From Sporichthyaceae bacterium (GTDB taxonomy: Bacteria; Actinomycetota; Actinomycetes; Sporichthyales; Sporichthyaceae): a DNA stretch of 37,150 bases. The notes under the pieces were generated by a model. The model was given only the letters and a program-made list of their open reading frames with translations. It was not told the DNA's origin and did no database searches. Shown piece by piece: positions 14,311 to 22,305 of the stretch. The DNA lies in NCBI GenBank assembly GCA_036493475.1, contig DASXPS010000214.1:1-37150 (forward strand), written 5' to 3'. Position numbers and translations under genes: made by a program. Within the stretch, counting starts at the first letter, position 1, and each line of letters begins with the position of its first letter.

Positions 14311-15474
14311 GTGAAGCTTCGCCCGCACGGACGCGTCGCCGTCACCCTCGGCGCCTGCCTGGCGTTGGCCGCCTGCGGCTCCGACAACAACACCGCGACC
14401 ACCAATCAGCAGCCGGTGAACGTTGCCCCGGTGAGTACCGTCCAGACCCCGTCCGCGGTTGCCACCACCGCATCGACGTCCTCGAACGGCATTTCCTGCT
14501 CCGGTTCCGGGGTGCTGAACGGTGAGGGTTCCACTGCCCAAGCCAACGCGATCAGCAGCTGGGTCTCCACCTATCAGGCCGCTTGCTCCGGCGTGACCAT
14601 CAACTACAACGGCACCGGTTCCGGTGCCGGCGTCAAGCAGTTCACCGCCAACCAGGTGGACTGGGCCGGTTCGGACTCCGCGCTCAAGCCCGAGGAGATC
14701 GACCCGGCCAAGGCCCGCTGCGGCGGCAACGACGTCTACGACATTCCGATGGCCGTCGGCCCGATCGCGGTGGCGTACAACCTGGCCGGCATCGACGGCC
14801 TGGTGCTGGACGGTCCGGCCATCGCCAAGATCTTCACTGGCAAGATCACCAAGTGGGACGACCAGGCCATCAAGGACCTGAACCCCTCGGTCAGCCTGCC
14901 GAGCAAGGACATCAAGGTCTTCTTCCGTTCCGATGAGTCGGGCACCACGGAGAACTTCGAGAAGTACATGGCCGCAGCCGGCGGCGGTAACTGGACCGCG
15001 GCGCCCGGCAAGGCCTTCGGCGGCGGCGTCGGTGAGGGCCAGACCAAGTCCGCCGGTGTGCAGCAGGCGGTCAAGGCCACCGACGGCGGCATCGCCTACA
15101 TCGAGTACTCCTACGCCAAGGACGCCAACCTCGGCGTGGCCAAGGTGAAGACCGGAACCGACGCGGTCGAGCTGACCGCAGAGAATGCGGGCAAGGCGCT
15201 GGCCGCGGCCACCCTGGTGGGCACCGGCAACGACCTGTCGCTGAAGCTGGACTACACGACCACGCAGCCGGGCGCGTACCCGATCGTGCTGGTGACCTAC
15301 GAGATCGTCTGCTCGAAGGGCCTGGACGCCACCAAGACCGGGATCCTCAAGTCCTTCCTGAGCTATCTGGCCTCCGACGCCGGCCAGCAGGCGATCTCCA
15401 GCATCGGCTACGGCACGCTGCCGGCGGACCTGGTCGCCAAGATCACCGCCTCCATCGCGGCCATCAGTGCCTAA
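14311..15474 (+). CDS. pstS: Phosphate-binding lipoprotein PstS
   Basis: 387 residues from GTG 14311, with GGAGAGGG eight bases upstream. A lipoprotein signal (VTLGACLALAAC) gives a lipobox ending at Cys in LAAC, so the mature protein is anchored to the membrane. A low-complexity Thr/Val/Ser linker follows, then the PstS fold: GSTAQANAISSWVSTYQAAC, INYNGTGSGAGVKQFTANQV, WAGSDSALKPEEI, IPMAVGPIAVAYNLAG, FFRSDESGTTENFEKYMAA, GGIAYIEYSYA. These loops bind phosphate (T/S, R and D residues). It is the first gene of pstSCAB and lies behind a strong PHO box. The short overlap with pstC indicates coupling. Confidence 0.97.
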   Translation: MKLRPHGRVAVTLGACLALAACGSDNNTATTNQQPVNVAPVSTVQTPSAVATTASTSSNGISCSGSGVLNGEGSTAQANAISSWVSTYQAACSGVTINYNGTGSGAGVKQFTANQVDWAGSDSALKPEEIDPAKARCGGNDVYDIPMAVGPIAVAYNLAGIDGLVLDGPAIAKIFTGKITKWDDQAIKDLNPSVSLPSKDIKVFFRSDESGTTENFEKYMAAAGGGNWTAAPGKAFGGGVGEGQTKSAGVQQAVKATDGGIAYIEYSYAKDANLGVAKVKTGTDAVELTAENAGKALAAATLVGTGNDLSLKLDYTTTQPGAYPIVLVTYEIVCSKGLDATKTGILKSFLSYLASDAGQQAISSIGYGTLPADLVAKITASIAAISA

Positions 15475-16456
15475 CGCCGCAACCCTCGAGTTCGCGGACC
15501 GGCCGGCGACCCCGGCCGGCCGCGGCATCGAGTGCGGCTCCCAGCGCGGCGACCGGATCTTCGCGGGTTTCGCCAAGGGGTCGGGCATCGCGATCATCGC
15601 CCTGGTGGCGATGGTCGCGGCCTTCCTCATCAAGACGGCGACGCCCTCGCTGTACCACGACCACGCGCGCTTCCTGTACTCACGGCAGTGGGATCTGACG
15701 CCGGGCAACCTGCACTTCGGGGTGGCCGGGATGTTCTACACCACGTGCTTGATCGCCGCGTTCGCCATGCTGTTGGCCGTGCCGATCGCGGTCGGCATCG
15801 CGTTGTTCCTGACCTTCTGGATGCCGCGCAAATACGCCGGGCCGCTGGCCGCCCTTATCGACCTGTTGGCCGCGGTGCCCTCGATCGTTTACGGCATCTG
15901 GGGCATCTATGTGCTGTCCCCGAAGCTGCAGCCATTCGCGGGCAAGCTGGAGGACGCACTGGGCTGGTGCCCGCTGTTCGCGCACACCGGGGTTTCCCGC
16001 GGCACGATCTTCACCGGCGGCGTGGTGCTGGGCATCATGATTCTGCCGATCATCACCGCGGTCAGCCGCGAGGTGTTCTCCCAGGTGCCCCAGCCGCAGG
16101 TGGAGGCCGCGCTGGGCTTGGGCGCCACCCGCTGGGAAATGGTCCGACTGGCCGTGCTGCCCTTCGGTCGCTCCGGCGTGGTGAGTGCCGCGATGCTCGG
16201 CCTGGGCCGCGCCCTCGGCGAGACCATCGCGATCACGCTGATCCTGTCCACCCCGCCGACCGGCGCGCCGTTCAAGGCCTCGCTGTTCAACGGCGGTGAG
16301 ACCTTCGCCTCGAAGATCGCGAACAACGCGCAGGAGTTCGACTCTCCGGCCAAGACCGGCGCCTTCATCGCCGCAGGCCTGATGTTGTTCATCCTCACCT
16401 TCGCGGTCAACGCCGTCGCGCGCATCATCGTGAACTCGGACAAAGGCAAGGCCTGA
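15467..16456 (+). CDS. pstC: Phosphate ABC transporter permease PstC
   Basis: 329 residues from GTG 15467, overlapping the end of pstS by eight bases. A cytosolic N-terminus (about 40 residues) is followed by six helices, for example IAIIALVAMVAAFLIKTATP and FYTTCLIAAFAMLLAVPIAV. The ABC permease coupling (EAA) loop is QPQVEAALGLGATRWEMVRL, then VLPFGRSGVVSAAMLGLGRA and LGETIAITLIL. With PstA it forms the channel for high-affinity phosphate import. Its stop and the pstA ATG share one base. Assignment follows from motifs and operon position. Confidence 0.96.
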   Translation: MPNAATLEFADRPATPAGRGIECGSQRGDRIFAGFAKGSGIAIIALVAMVAAFLIKTATPSLYHDHARFLYSRQWDLTPGNLHFGVAGMFYTTCLIAAFAMLLAVPIAVGIALFLTFWMPRKYAGPLAALIDLLAAVPSIVYGIWGIYVLSPKLQPFAGKLEDALGWCPLFAHTGVSRGTIFTGGVVLGIMILPIITAVSREVFSQVPQPQVEAALGLGATRWEMVRLAVLPFGRSGVVSAAMLGLGRALGETIAITLILSTPPTGAPFKASLFNGGETFASKIANNAQEFDSPAKTGAFIAAGLMLFILTFAVNAVARIIVNSDKGKA

Positions 16457-17385
16457 TGAGCACCGCATTTCTCGCCCATGACGTGAACGTCGCGGACCGC
16501 GCGGCCGGCCCGTTGTTGATCCCGGCGGCACGGGGGCGCCGGATTCGCAACCTGGCGGCCACCGCGTTCGTCACCCTGTCGTTCGTGGTCGCGGTGATCC
16601 CGCTGGTCTGGATCATCACCGAGGTGGTCGTCAAGGGCGCCCCTGATGTGTTCCACCCCAGCTGGTGGTCGCATTCGCAGAACGGCGTCACCGAGCGCCG
16701 CGAGGGCGGCGGCGCCTTCCACGCGATCACGGGTTCGGTGCTGCAGACCGCGGTCTGCGCGCTCATCGCGGTGCCGTTGGCCCTGATGGTGGCGATCTTC
16801 CTGGTCGAGTACGGCCGGGGCAGGTTGAACAGCGCGGTGGGCTTCATCGTGGACGTGCTCACCGGCATCCCGTCGATCGTGGCGGCGCTGTTCATCTACG
16901 CGCTGCTGATCACCACGTTCGGGTTCCAACGGCAGGGCTTCGCGGTCTCGCTGGCCCTGGTCCTGCTGATGATCCCGGTGGTGGTGCGTACCACCGAGGA
17001 GATGCTCAAGCTGGTGCCGGATGACCTGCGGGAGGCCTCCCTTGCGCTGGGCGTGCCGAAGTGGAAGACCACGGTGCGCATCGTCATCCCGACCGCGCTG
17101 CCGGGCATCATCACCGGCGTCATGCTCGGTATCGCCCGGGTCATCGGGGAAACCGCCCCGTTGCTGATCCTGGTCGGCTACTCGAAGACGATCAACAACA
17201 ACCTGTTCAGCGGGTTCCAGGGTTCGCTGCCCGGAATGATCCTCAACGAGGCCACCAACATCACGCTGAAGCCCGCAGAGGGCCGCGTCTGGGGTGCCGC
17301 ACTCACCCTCATCCTCATCGTGTTGACGCTCAACGTCGTCGCCCGACTGATTGCCCGTTCCACCTCCTCGCGCGCCAAGAAGTAG
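16456..17385 (+). CDS. pstA: Phosphate ABC transporter permease PstA
   Basis: 309 residues from ATG 16456. Helices include [20 protein letters not shown] and [20 protein letters not shown]. The PstA family stretch [20 protein letters not shown] and the coupling loop [20 protein letters not shown], then [20 protein letters not shown], are typical. It pairs with PstC in the membrane and lies ten bases before pstB. No odd features. Confidence 0.96.
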   Translation: MSTAFLAHDVNVADRAAGPLLIPAARGRRIRNLAATAFVTLSFVVAVIPLVWIITEVVVKGAPDVFHPSWWSHSQNGVTERREGGGAFHAITGSVLQTAVCALIAVPLALMVAIFLVEYGRGRLNSAVGFIVDVLTGIPSIVAALFIYALLITTFGFQRQGFAVSLALVLLMIPVVVRTTEEMLKLVPDDLREASLALGVPKWKTTVRIVIPTALPGIITGVMLGIARVIGETAPLLILVGYSKTINNNLFSGFQGSLPGMILNEATNITLKPAEGRVWGAALTLILIVLTLNVVARLIARSTSSRAKK

Positions 17386-17395
17386 GGAGCCAACC

Positions 17396-18172
17396 ATGGC
17401 CAAGCGCATCGACCTCTCGTCGCTGAGCGTCTTCTACGGCAAGTTCCGCGCGGTGGACGACGTCAACATGAACATCGAGCCGAAGTCGGTGACCGCGTTC
17501 ATCGGCCCGTCCGGCTGCGGCAAGTCCACCCTGCTGCGCTCGCTGAACCGCATGCACGAGTTGGCCGGGCAGGGGCGCATCGAGGGCAAGGTGCTGCTCG
17601 ACGGCACCGACCTGTACGCCAGCAACGTGGACCCGGTCAGCGTGCGCCGCACCATCGGCATGGTGTTCCAGCGGCCGAACCCGTTCCCCACGATGTCGAT
17701 CTTCGACAACGTGGCCTCGGGTCTGCGGCTGAACGGCATACGCGACCGCAAGCGCGTCGCCGAGACCGTGGAGCGTTCGCTGCAGAGCGCGGGCCTGTGG
17801 AAAGAGGTCAACAATCGACTGAGCAAGCCCGCTTCCGGCTTGTCCGGCGGTCAGCAGCAGCGGCTGTGCATTGCCCGCGCGATCGCGGTGGAACCGCAGG
17901 TGCTGCTGATGGACGAGCCCTGCTCCGCGCTGGACCCGATCTCCACGCTGGCCATCGAGGACCTGATCCACGACCTTAAGCAGCGCTTCACCATCGTCAT
18001 CGTCACGCACAACATGCAGCAGGCCGCGCGCGTCTCGGACACCACCGCGTTCTTCAACATCGCGGGCACCGGTAAGCCCGGCAAGCTCATCGAGATCGAC
18101 GCCACCTCGCGGATCTTCTCCACCCCGTCGGAGAAAGCCACCGAAGATTACATTTCGGGACGTTTCGGCTGA
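17396..18172 (+). CDS. pstB: Phosphate ABC transporter ATPase PstB
   Basis: 258 residues from ATG 17396 (GGGAG at 17386-17390); the in-frame extension to 17351 lies inside pstA. Walker A is GPSGCGKS (residues 37-44), the Q-loop lies in [20 protein letters not shown], the signature is [16 protein letters not shown], Walker B is [15 protein letters not shown] and the switch His is in [15 protein letters not shown]. It powers phosphate uptake through PstCA. No phoU gene follows, although PhoU often completes this operon; the window's PhoU-like protein is the DUF47 gene 3.8 kb further on. Confidence 0.97.
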   Translation: MAKRIDLSSLSVFYGKFRAVDDVNMNIEPKSVTAFIGPSGCGKSTLLRSLNRMHELAGQGRIEGKVLLDGTDLYASNVDPVSVRRTIGMVFQRPNPFPTMSIFDNVASGLRLNGIRDRKRVAETVERSLQSAGLWKEVNNRLSKPASGLSGGQQQRLCIARAIAVEPQVLLMDEPCSALDPISTLAIEDLIHDLKQRFTIVIVTHNMQQAARVSDTTAFFNIAGTGKPGKLIEIDATSRIFSTPSEKATEDYISGRFG

Positions 18173-18184
18173 TCAAGAACTTCT

Positions 18185-18205
18185 GCGAGCGGTAGCGAGC
18201 AGAAC
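18185..18205. repeat. Small GCGAGCG/AGCGAGC repeat, copy 2, after pstB
   Basis: GCGAGCGGTAGCGAGC then AGAAC is a near copy of the element after glnR (8033-8051). Here TTCTGC (18181-18186) and GCAGAA (18199-18204) also pair as a short stem followed by CAAAAA, and ACCCA-GCGT-TGGGT (18232-18245) follows. One of these may end the pst transcript, but neither is a strong terminator. Confidence 0.4.
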
Positions 18206-18368
18206 AAAAAGCACCTTTCGGGAGAGTCCTGACCCAGCGTTGGGTTCTGGATTCCCTCCCGTGCGGCAGGCTTTGATCATGGTCTCCGTCGAGTCGTGGC
18301 ACCTGGCCGTGGACGTACCACAGTCCACGGCCTCTCCATTGGCGGCGGAGCTACACTCCACCGCGCCC

Positions 18369-19493
18369 ATGACCACATCGACACCCTCGCCCCGCGGCGG
18401 CCGCGCCCTGGCCTGGTACAGCCTGGCTCTCGGCGTGGCCGGCGCCGCCCTGCTGACCAAGGCGCCCAGCGGCAGCGCCTGGGCGGTCTACGGATTCGGC
18501 TGCCTGGCTCTGGCCGTGTGCTGCCTGATCATGGCCGCGCACCGCACGCTGAGCGCACGCTACGACGCCGGCAAGCCGGGGCTGGTGGAATTCGTGACGG
18601 CCAGGGTGGCCGGGGTGCAGCAGACGGGCCGCTCCGCGATCCGCGCCGTCACCCCACGGCCCCGGAGTGCGCCGGTCGTCGGGCTGGGCGCCGCTCGAGC
18701 CGGGCTGTCCGGCATGGGGGTCACCCAGGCGCGGGTGATCCGTTCGGAGTGGACCAAATTCCATTCGCTGCGTTCCACCAAGGTCGTGCTGTTCGTGGCC
18801 GCCCTGGTCACCATTGGGTTCGCCGCGATCGTCGGCGCGGTGGTGGCCGCGCAATGGGACACCCTGGACCCGATCTCCCGCGCCAGGTTCCGGGCGGCCA
18901 CCGACCCGCTGCAGGGCGTCGCGCTGTCCCAGTTGGCTGTCGGCGTGTTGGGCGTGCTGCTGATCAGTGGCGAGTACGCCACCGGGATGATCCGCTCCTC
19001 GCTCACCGTGGTGCCTCGCCGGCTGCCGATGCTCTGGGGCAAGCTCACTGTGTTCGCGGCGGTGGTCGGCGCAACCTGCCTGGCCTCCACCTTCGTCGCC
19101 TTTTATGTGGGACAAGCCCTGCTGGCCCGCAAGGGCCTCTCCGTGGGCATCACGGCCCCGCATGCGTTGCGCGGCGTGTTCGGCGCGGCGCTCTACCTGG
19201 TGATCATCGGCATCATGGGGCTCGGCCTGGGCACCCTGCTGCGCAACACCGCGGCCGCCATCTCCTCGCTGGTGGCGCTGCTGTTCGTGGTGCCGATCGT
19301 GCTGAACTTCCTCCCGCAGAGCATTTCCCACCACGTCACCCCCTACCTGCCGGATTCCGCCGGCGGCGCGTTCTGGGCGCACACCGACGGCTGGCGGGTG
19401 TCCTCTCCGACCGCCGCCCTGCTGGTGTTGTGCGCCTGGGCGGGCGGGCTGATTGCCGCCGCCACCTGGCGACTGTTGCGGGACGACGCATGA
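18369..19493 (+). CDS. ABC-2 type transporter permease
   Basis: 374 residues from ATG 18369; TACACT (18352-18357) is a plausible -10 just upstream, and longer in-frame starts (18240, 18279) lack support. The first 60 residues hold two helices (LAWYSLALGVAGAALLTKAP, YGFGCLALAVCCLIMAAHRT). After a basic linker comes the ABC-2 permease: VIRSEWTKFHSLRSTKVVLF, then about six helices including LAVGVLGVLLISGEYATGMI, RRLPMLWGKLTVFAAVVGAT and ALYLVIIGIMGLGLGTLLRN. The SEWTK-LRS start is typical of actinobacterial exporters. It overlaps its ATPase partner by four bases. The substrate is unknown. Confidence 0.88.
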   Translation: MTTSTPSPRGGRALAWYSLALGVAGAALLTKAPSGSAWAVYGFGCLALAVCCLIMAAHRTLSARYDAGKPGLVEFVTARVAGVQQTGRSAIRAVTPRPRSAPVVGLGAARAGLSGMGVTQARVIRSEWTKFHSLRSTKVVLFVAALVTIGFAAIVGAVVAAQWDTLDPISRARFRAATDPLQGVALSQLAVGVLGVLLISGEYATGMIRSSLTVVPRRLPMLWGKLTVFAAVVGATCLASTFVAFYVGQALLARKGLSVGITAPHALRGVFGAALYLVIIGIMGLGLGTLLRNTAAAISSLVALLFVVPIVLNFLPQSISHHVTPYLPDSAGGAFWAHTDGWRVSSPTAALLVLCAWAGGLIAAATWRLLRDDA

Positions 19494-20422
19494 TCGAGGT
19501 CCGTGGGCTGACCAAGCGCTACGGGGAGACGGTGGCCGTCGACAAGCTCTCCTTCACCGTGCCCTCCGGCGTGGTGACCGGCTTCCTGGGCCCCAACGGC
19601 GCCGGGAAGTCCACCACTATGCGCATGATCGCCGGACTGGACGCACCGTCCGCCGGGTCGGTGCGGGTCAACGGGCAGCGTTACCGGCGCACGGCCGCGC
19701 CGATGGCCGAGTTGGGCATCTTGCTCGAGGCGCGCGCGGTGCACACCTCCCGCTCCGCCTTCTACCACCTGCTGGCACTCGCCCAGAGCAACGGCATCGC
19801 GCGTGGTCGGGTCGATGAGGTCATCGACCTGGTCGGCCTGCGGTCGGTGGCCAAGCAGCGTGCTGGGGCCTTCTCCCTGGGCATGGGCCAGCGACTGGGC
19901 ATCGCCGCCGCCCTGCTCGGCGACCCACAGACCGTGGTGCTCGACGAGCCGGTGAACGGTCTGGACCCGGAGGGCATCCGCTGGGTCCGCGAACTGCTGC
20001 AGAACCTGGCCGCGGCCGGGCGCACGGTGTTCATCTCCTCCCACCTGATGAGCGAGATGGCGTTGACCGCGACCCGGCTGATCGTCATCGGTCGCGGCCG
20101 GCTGATCGCGGACACCACGGTGCAGGAGTTCGTGGCCCGCGCCTCCGGACGCACGGTCTTGGTGCGCACCCCGGACGAGGGGGTGCTCACCGCGCTGCTC
20201 TGCGGACCCGCGGTGCGGGTGCACACCGTGGAGCCGGGCCGGTTGCGGATCGAGGGGCTGTCCGCCGAGGAAGTCGGTGACCTGGCCTGGCGCAACAACA
20301 TCCGGGTGCACGAACTGACGGTGCAGCAGGCCTCGCTGGAAGAGGCCTTCATGGAGCTGACCGCGGGTGCCGTGCAGTACCAGGCCGGCTCCATTCAGCC
20401 CAACGGGCTGAGCACCGCGTAG
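19490..20422 (+). CDS. ABC-2 transporter ATP-binding protein
   Basis: 310 residues from ATG 19490 (ATGA overlap with the permease stop). Walker A is GPNGAGKS in VVTGFLGPNGAGKSTTMRMI. The signature region is FSLGMGQRLGIAAALL, a degenerate LSGGQ common in this exporter class. Walker B is TVVLDEPVNGLDPEGI and the switch His is in VFISSHLMSEMALTA. The C-terminal 80 residues (GRTVLVRTPDEGVLTALLCG, ELTVQQASLEEAFMELT) are the usual extension of drug/antibiotic-type exporters. It works with the preceding permease. The end overlaps the pit gene by 28 bases tail to tail. Confidence 0.93.
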   Translation: MIEVRGLTKRYGETVAVDKLSFTVPSGVVTGFLGPNGAGKSTTMRMIAGLDAPSAGSVRVNGQRYRRTAAPMAELGILLEARAVHTSRSAFYHLLALAQSNGIARGRVDEVIDLVGLRSVAKQRAGAFSLGMGQRLGIAAALLGDPQTVVLDEPVNGLDPEGIRWVRELLQNLAAAGRTVFISSHLMSEMALTATRLIVIGRGRLIADTTVQEFVARASGRTVLVRTPDEGVLTALLCGPAVRVHTVEPGRLRIEGLSAEEVGDLAWRNNIRVHELTVQQASLEEAFMELTAGAVQYQAGSIQPNGLSTA

Positions 20423-21387
20423 GCGCCCGCGCCGACCAACCCCGCCATCGGGATGGTCAACACCCAACCCAGCAGGATGTTGCCCGCCACACCCCAGCGC
20501 ACCGCGTTGAACCGTTTGGTGGCGCCCACCCCCATCACCGACGCGGTGATGGTGTGTGTGGTGGAGATCGGCGCGGCGTACACGTAGGCGGTGACGTACA
20601 ACACGATGGAGCCCACCGTCTGCGCGACGAATCCCCGCGCCGGGTCCAGGTCGATGATGCCGCGGCCCAGCGTGCGCATCACCCGCCAGCCCCCGGAGTA
20701 GGTGCCGGCCGAGATCGCCCCGGCCGAGGCCGCGGTGACCCACCACGGGATCGAGTCGTGGGGGTCAAGGTGATGGGACGTCAGCAAGGTCAGATAGATG
20801 ACGCCCATCGTCTTCTGCACGTCCTGGACCCCGTGCCCCAGCGCCATCGCGGTCGCGGACAGGACCTGTGCCAGACGGAAGCCGCGGTTGAGCGGACCAG
20901 GGCTGCCGTTCCGGAAGATCCACAGGATCGCGACCATCAGCAGGAACGCCGCCGCGAACCCGACCAACGGCGAGATCAGCATCGGAATCACGATCTTGTG
21001 CAGCACACCGTGCCATTTCACGGTGTTCGACGAGGCCAGCGCTGCGCCGATCAGCCCACCGAACAGCGCGTGCGAGGAGGACGAGGGCAGCCCGAAATAC
21101 CAGGTGAACAGATTCCACGCGATCGCCCCGGCCAGGCCGCCCAACACGATGATCAGGCCGTGTTCCCCGGCCGGGGTGGTGATGATGCCCTTACCGACGG
21201 TGGTTGCCACCTTGGTACCCAAGAAGGCACCGATGAAGTTCATCACCGCCGCCAGGGCCAGCGCGACTCGTGGGGTCAGCGCGCGGGTAGAGATGGAGAT
21301 GGCGATCGCGTTCGCGGCGTCGTGAAAGCCGTTGGTGTAGCCGAACCCGAGGGCGACCAGGACGACGATGACCGCCGTTGTCTCCAC
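20395..21387 (-). CDS. pit: Low-affinity inorganic phosphate transporter (PiT family)
   Basis: 330 residues from GTG 21387, directly abutting the DUF47 stop. The duplicated PiT signatures are both present: GYTNGFHDAANAIAISISTR at the N-terminus and LGHGVQDVQKTMGVIYLTLL in the second half. Around ten helices run through the sequence, including LPSSSSHALFGGLIGAALAS and APISTTHTITASVMGVGATK, the SSSH/STTH substrate loops. It imports metal-phosphate coupled to protons or Na+. It is co-transcribed with the DUF47 protein, a common arrangement, and probably shares its PHO box. Confidence 0.95.
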   Translation of the reverse strand: METTAVIVVLVALGFGYTNGFHDAANAIAISISTRALTPRVALALAAVMNFIGAFLGTKVATTVGKGIITTPAGEHGLIIVLGGLAGAIAWNLFTWYFGLPSSSSHALFGGLIGAALASSNTVKWHGVLHKIVIPMLISPLVGFAAAFLLMVAILWIFRNGSPGPLNRGFRLAQVLSATAMALGHGVQDVQKTMGVIYLTLLTSHHLDPHDSIPWWVTAASAGAISAGTYSGGWRVMRTLGRGIIDLDPARGFVAQTVGSIVLYVTAYVYAAPISTTHTITASVMGVGATKRFNAVRWGVAGNILLGWVLTIPMAGLVGAGAYAVLSPLG

Positions 21388-22008
21388 TCAGGATTCCTTC
21401 ACCGCGATGCTTTCCACGGTGTTGGCCACGTTCTCGAACGCGTCCGCGGCTGCCTCCAGCTGCTCCACGACCTCCTTGAGCTTGAGCACGCTCAGCGCGT
21501 CGTACTCGCCGCTGTACAACTTGGCCAACAGGCGCCGGTAGATCTGGTCCCCGGCGTTCTCCAGCCGGTTGATCTCGATCCAGTACTCGCGAAGGTTCTT
21601 CATCACCCGCAGCCGCGGCATCGCCTGCGCAGTGATCTCCGCGGCCCGCTCGAGCACCTCGACCTGGTCGGCCAGACCGGCGGGCAGTTCATCAATTTGG
21701 TAGAGCACCACCAGGTCAACCGCGGCGTCGATGGCGTCCATGACGTCGTCCAGGCTGGAGGCCAATCGGTAGATGTCCTCACGGTCGAACGGGGTCACGA
21801 AGGTGGAGTTGACCTCGCGCATGATGCCGTGGGTGATCTCGTCGCTGGCGTGTTCAGCGGCCTTCATCCGGTCGGCAATCTCTTGCCGTTCCGTCGGCGT
21901 CGAGCCCAGCAGCTCGGTCAGCAGGTTCACCCCGACCACGAGGTTTGCCGCCGAGGCGGCAAACATGTCGTAGAACGAGGTCTTGCGTGGGGTGAAGCGC
22001 AGGGCCAC
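21388..22008 (-). CDS. DUF47 / PhoU-like regulator of Pit
   Basis: 206 residues from GTG 22008. It is wholly helical, with the two PhoU-like metal-binding repeats: RMKAAEHASDEITHGIMREV, FVTPFDREDIYRLASSLDDV, MDAIDAAVDLVVLYQ, then IEINRLENAGDQIYRRLLAK and LEAAADAFENVANTVESIAV. The E-x3-D patterns bind Fe/Mn-type clusters in relatives. DUF47 proteins sit before pit genes and are thought to control phosphate uptake through Pit. It starts the DUF47-pit operon, 70 bases below a PHO box. Family call is firm; the control mechanism is not established. Confidence 0.9.
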   Translation of the reverse strand: MALRFTPRKTSFYDMFAASAANLVVGVNLLTELLGSTPTERQEIADRMKAAEHASDEITHGIMREVNSTFVTPFDREDIYRLASSLDDVMDAIDAAVDLVVLYQIDELPAGLADQVEVLERAAEITAQAMPRLRVMKNLREYWIEINRLENAGDQIYRRLLAKLYSGEYDALSVLKLKEVVEQLEAAADAFENVANTVESIAVKES

Positions 22009-22077
22009 GACATAGCTCCGGTCCGGACGGGACGGGCGGACCGCCCGATGCTACGGGGCGCGCTCCGGCGGCTGTCG

Positions 22078-22099
22078 TGCAGGTGACACCCGCCTGAAC
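22078..22099 (-). promoter_or_regulatory. PHO box upstream of DUF47-pit
   Basis: On the minus strand GTTCAGGCGGG (22099-22089) and TGTCACCTGCA (22088-22078) are adjacent 11-mers. They agree with the first two units before phoD (GTTCAGGCGCG, CGTCACCTGAA) at nearly every base. TAGCAT (22053-22048) is a possible -10. Only two units are convincing. Confidence 0.65.
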
Positions 22100-22166
22100 A
22101 GGTGACCAACGCCACATTACGCGCCCGAATACAGAATCCAGGTTTCTTTCAGGGTTTATCCATCTT

Positions 22167-22188
22167 TTTCACCCCAAATTAACCGGTG
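22167..22188 (+). promoter_or_regulatory. PHO-box-like repeats upstream of secreted protein A
   Basis: TTTCACCCCAA (22167-22177) and ATTAACCGGTG (22178-22188) are in-phase 11-mers resembling GTTCACC-N4, pointing to the gene at 22306. The region from 22130 to 22200 is A/T-rich, as a promoter would be. Match quality is modest (6 and 5 of 7 core bases), so this is a candidate only. Confidence 0.35.
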
Positions 22189-22305
22189 AATTCTGAAACG
22201 TGCGACCCCCTCGTTGCGATGCACGAATCAAGGGGGCAAATCCGCTTGAATGGGCGAAAACGCCCTCGCCGGAAATTCAAACTGACCGAAATCAGGAGCA
22301 CACCC

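Noticed and set aside
18296-19489. N-terminal extension of the ABC ATPase across the whole permease gene
   Set aside because: The Arg/Pro/Gly-rich translation is the out-of-frame shadow of the permease; the ATPase fold starts exactly at the ATGA overlap at 19490.
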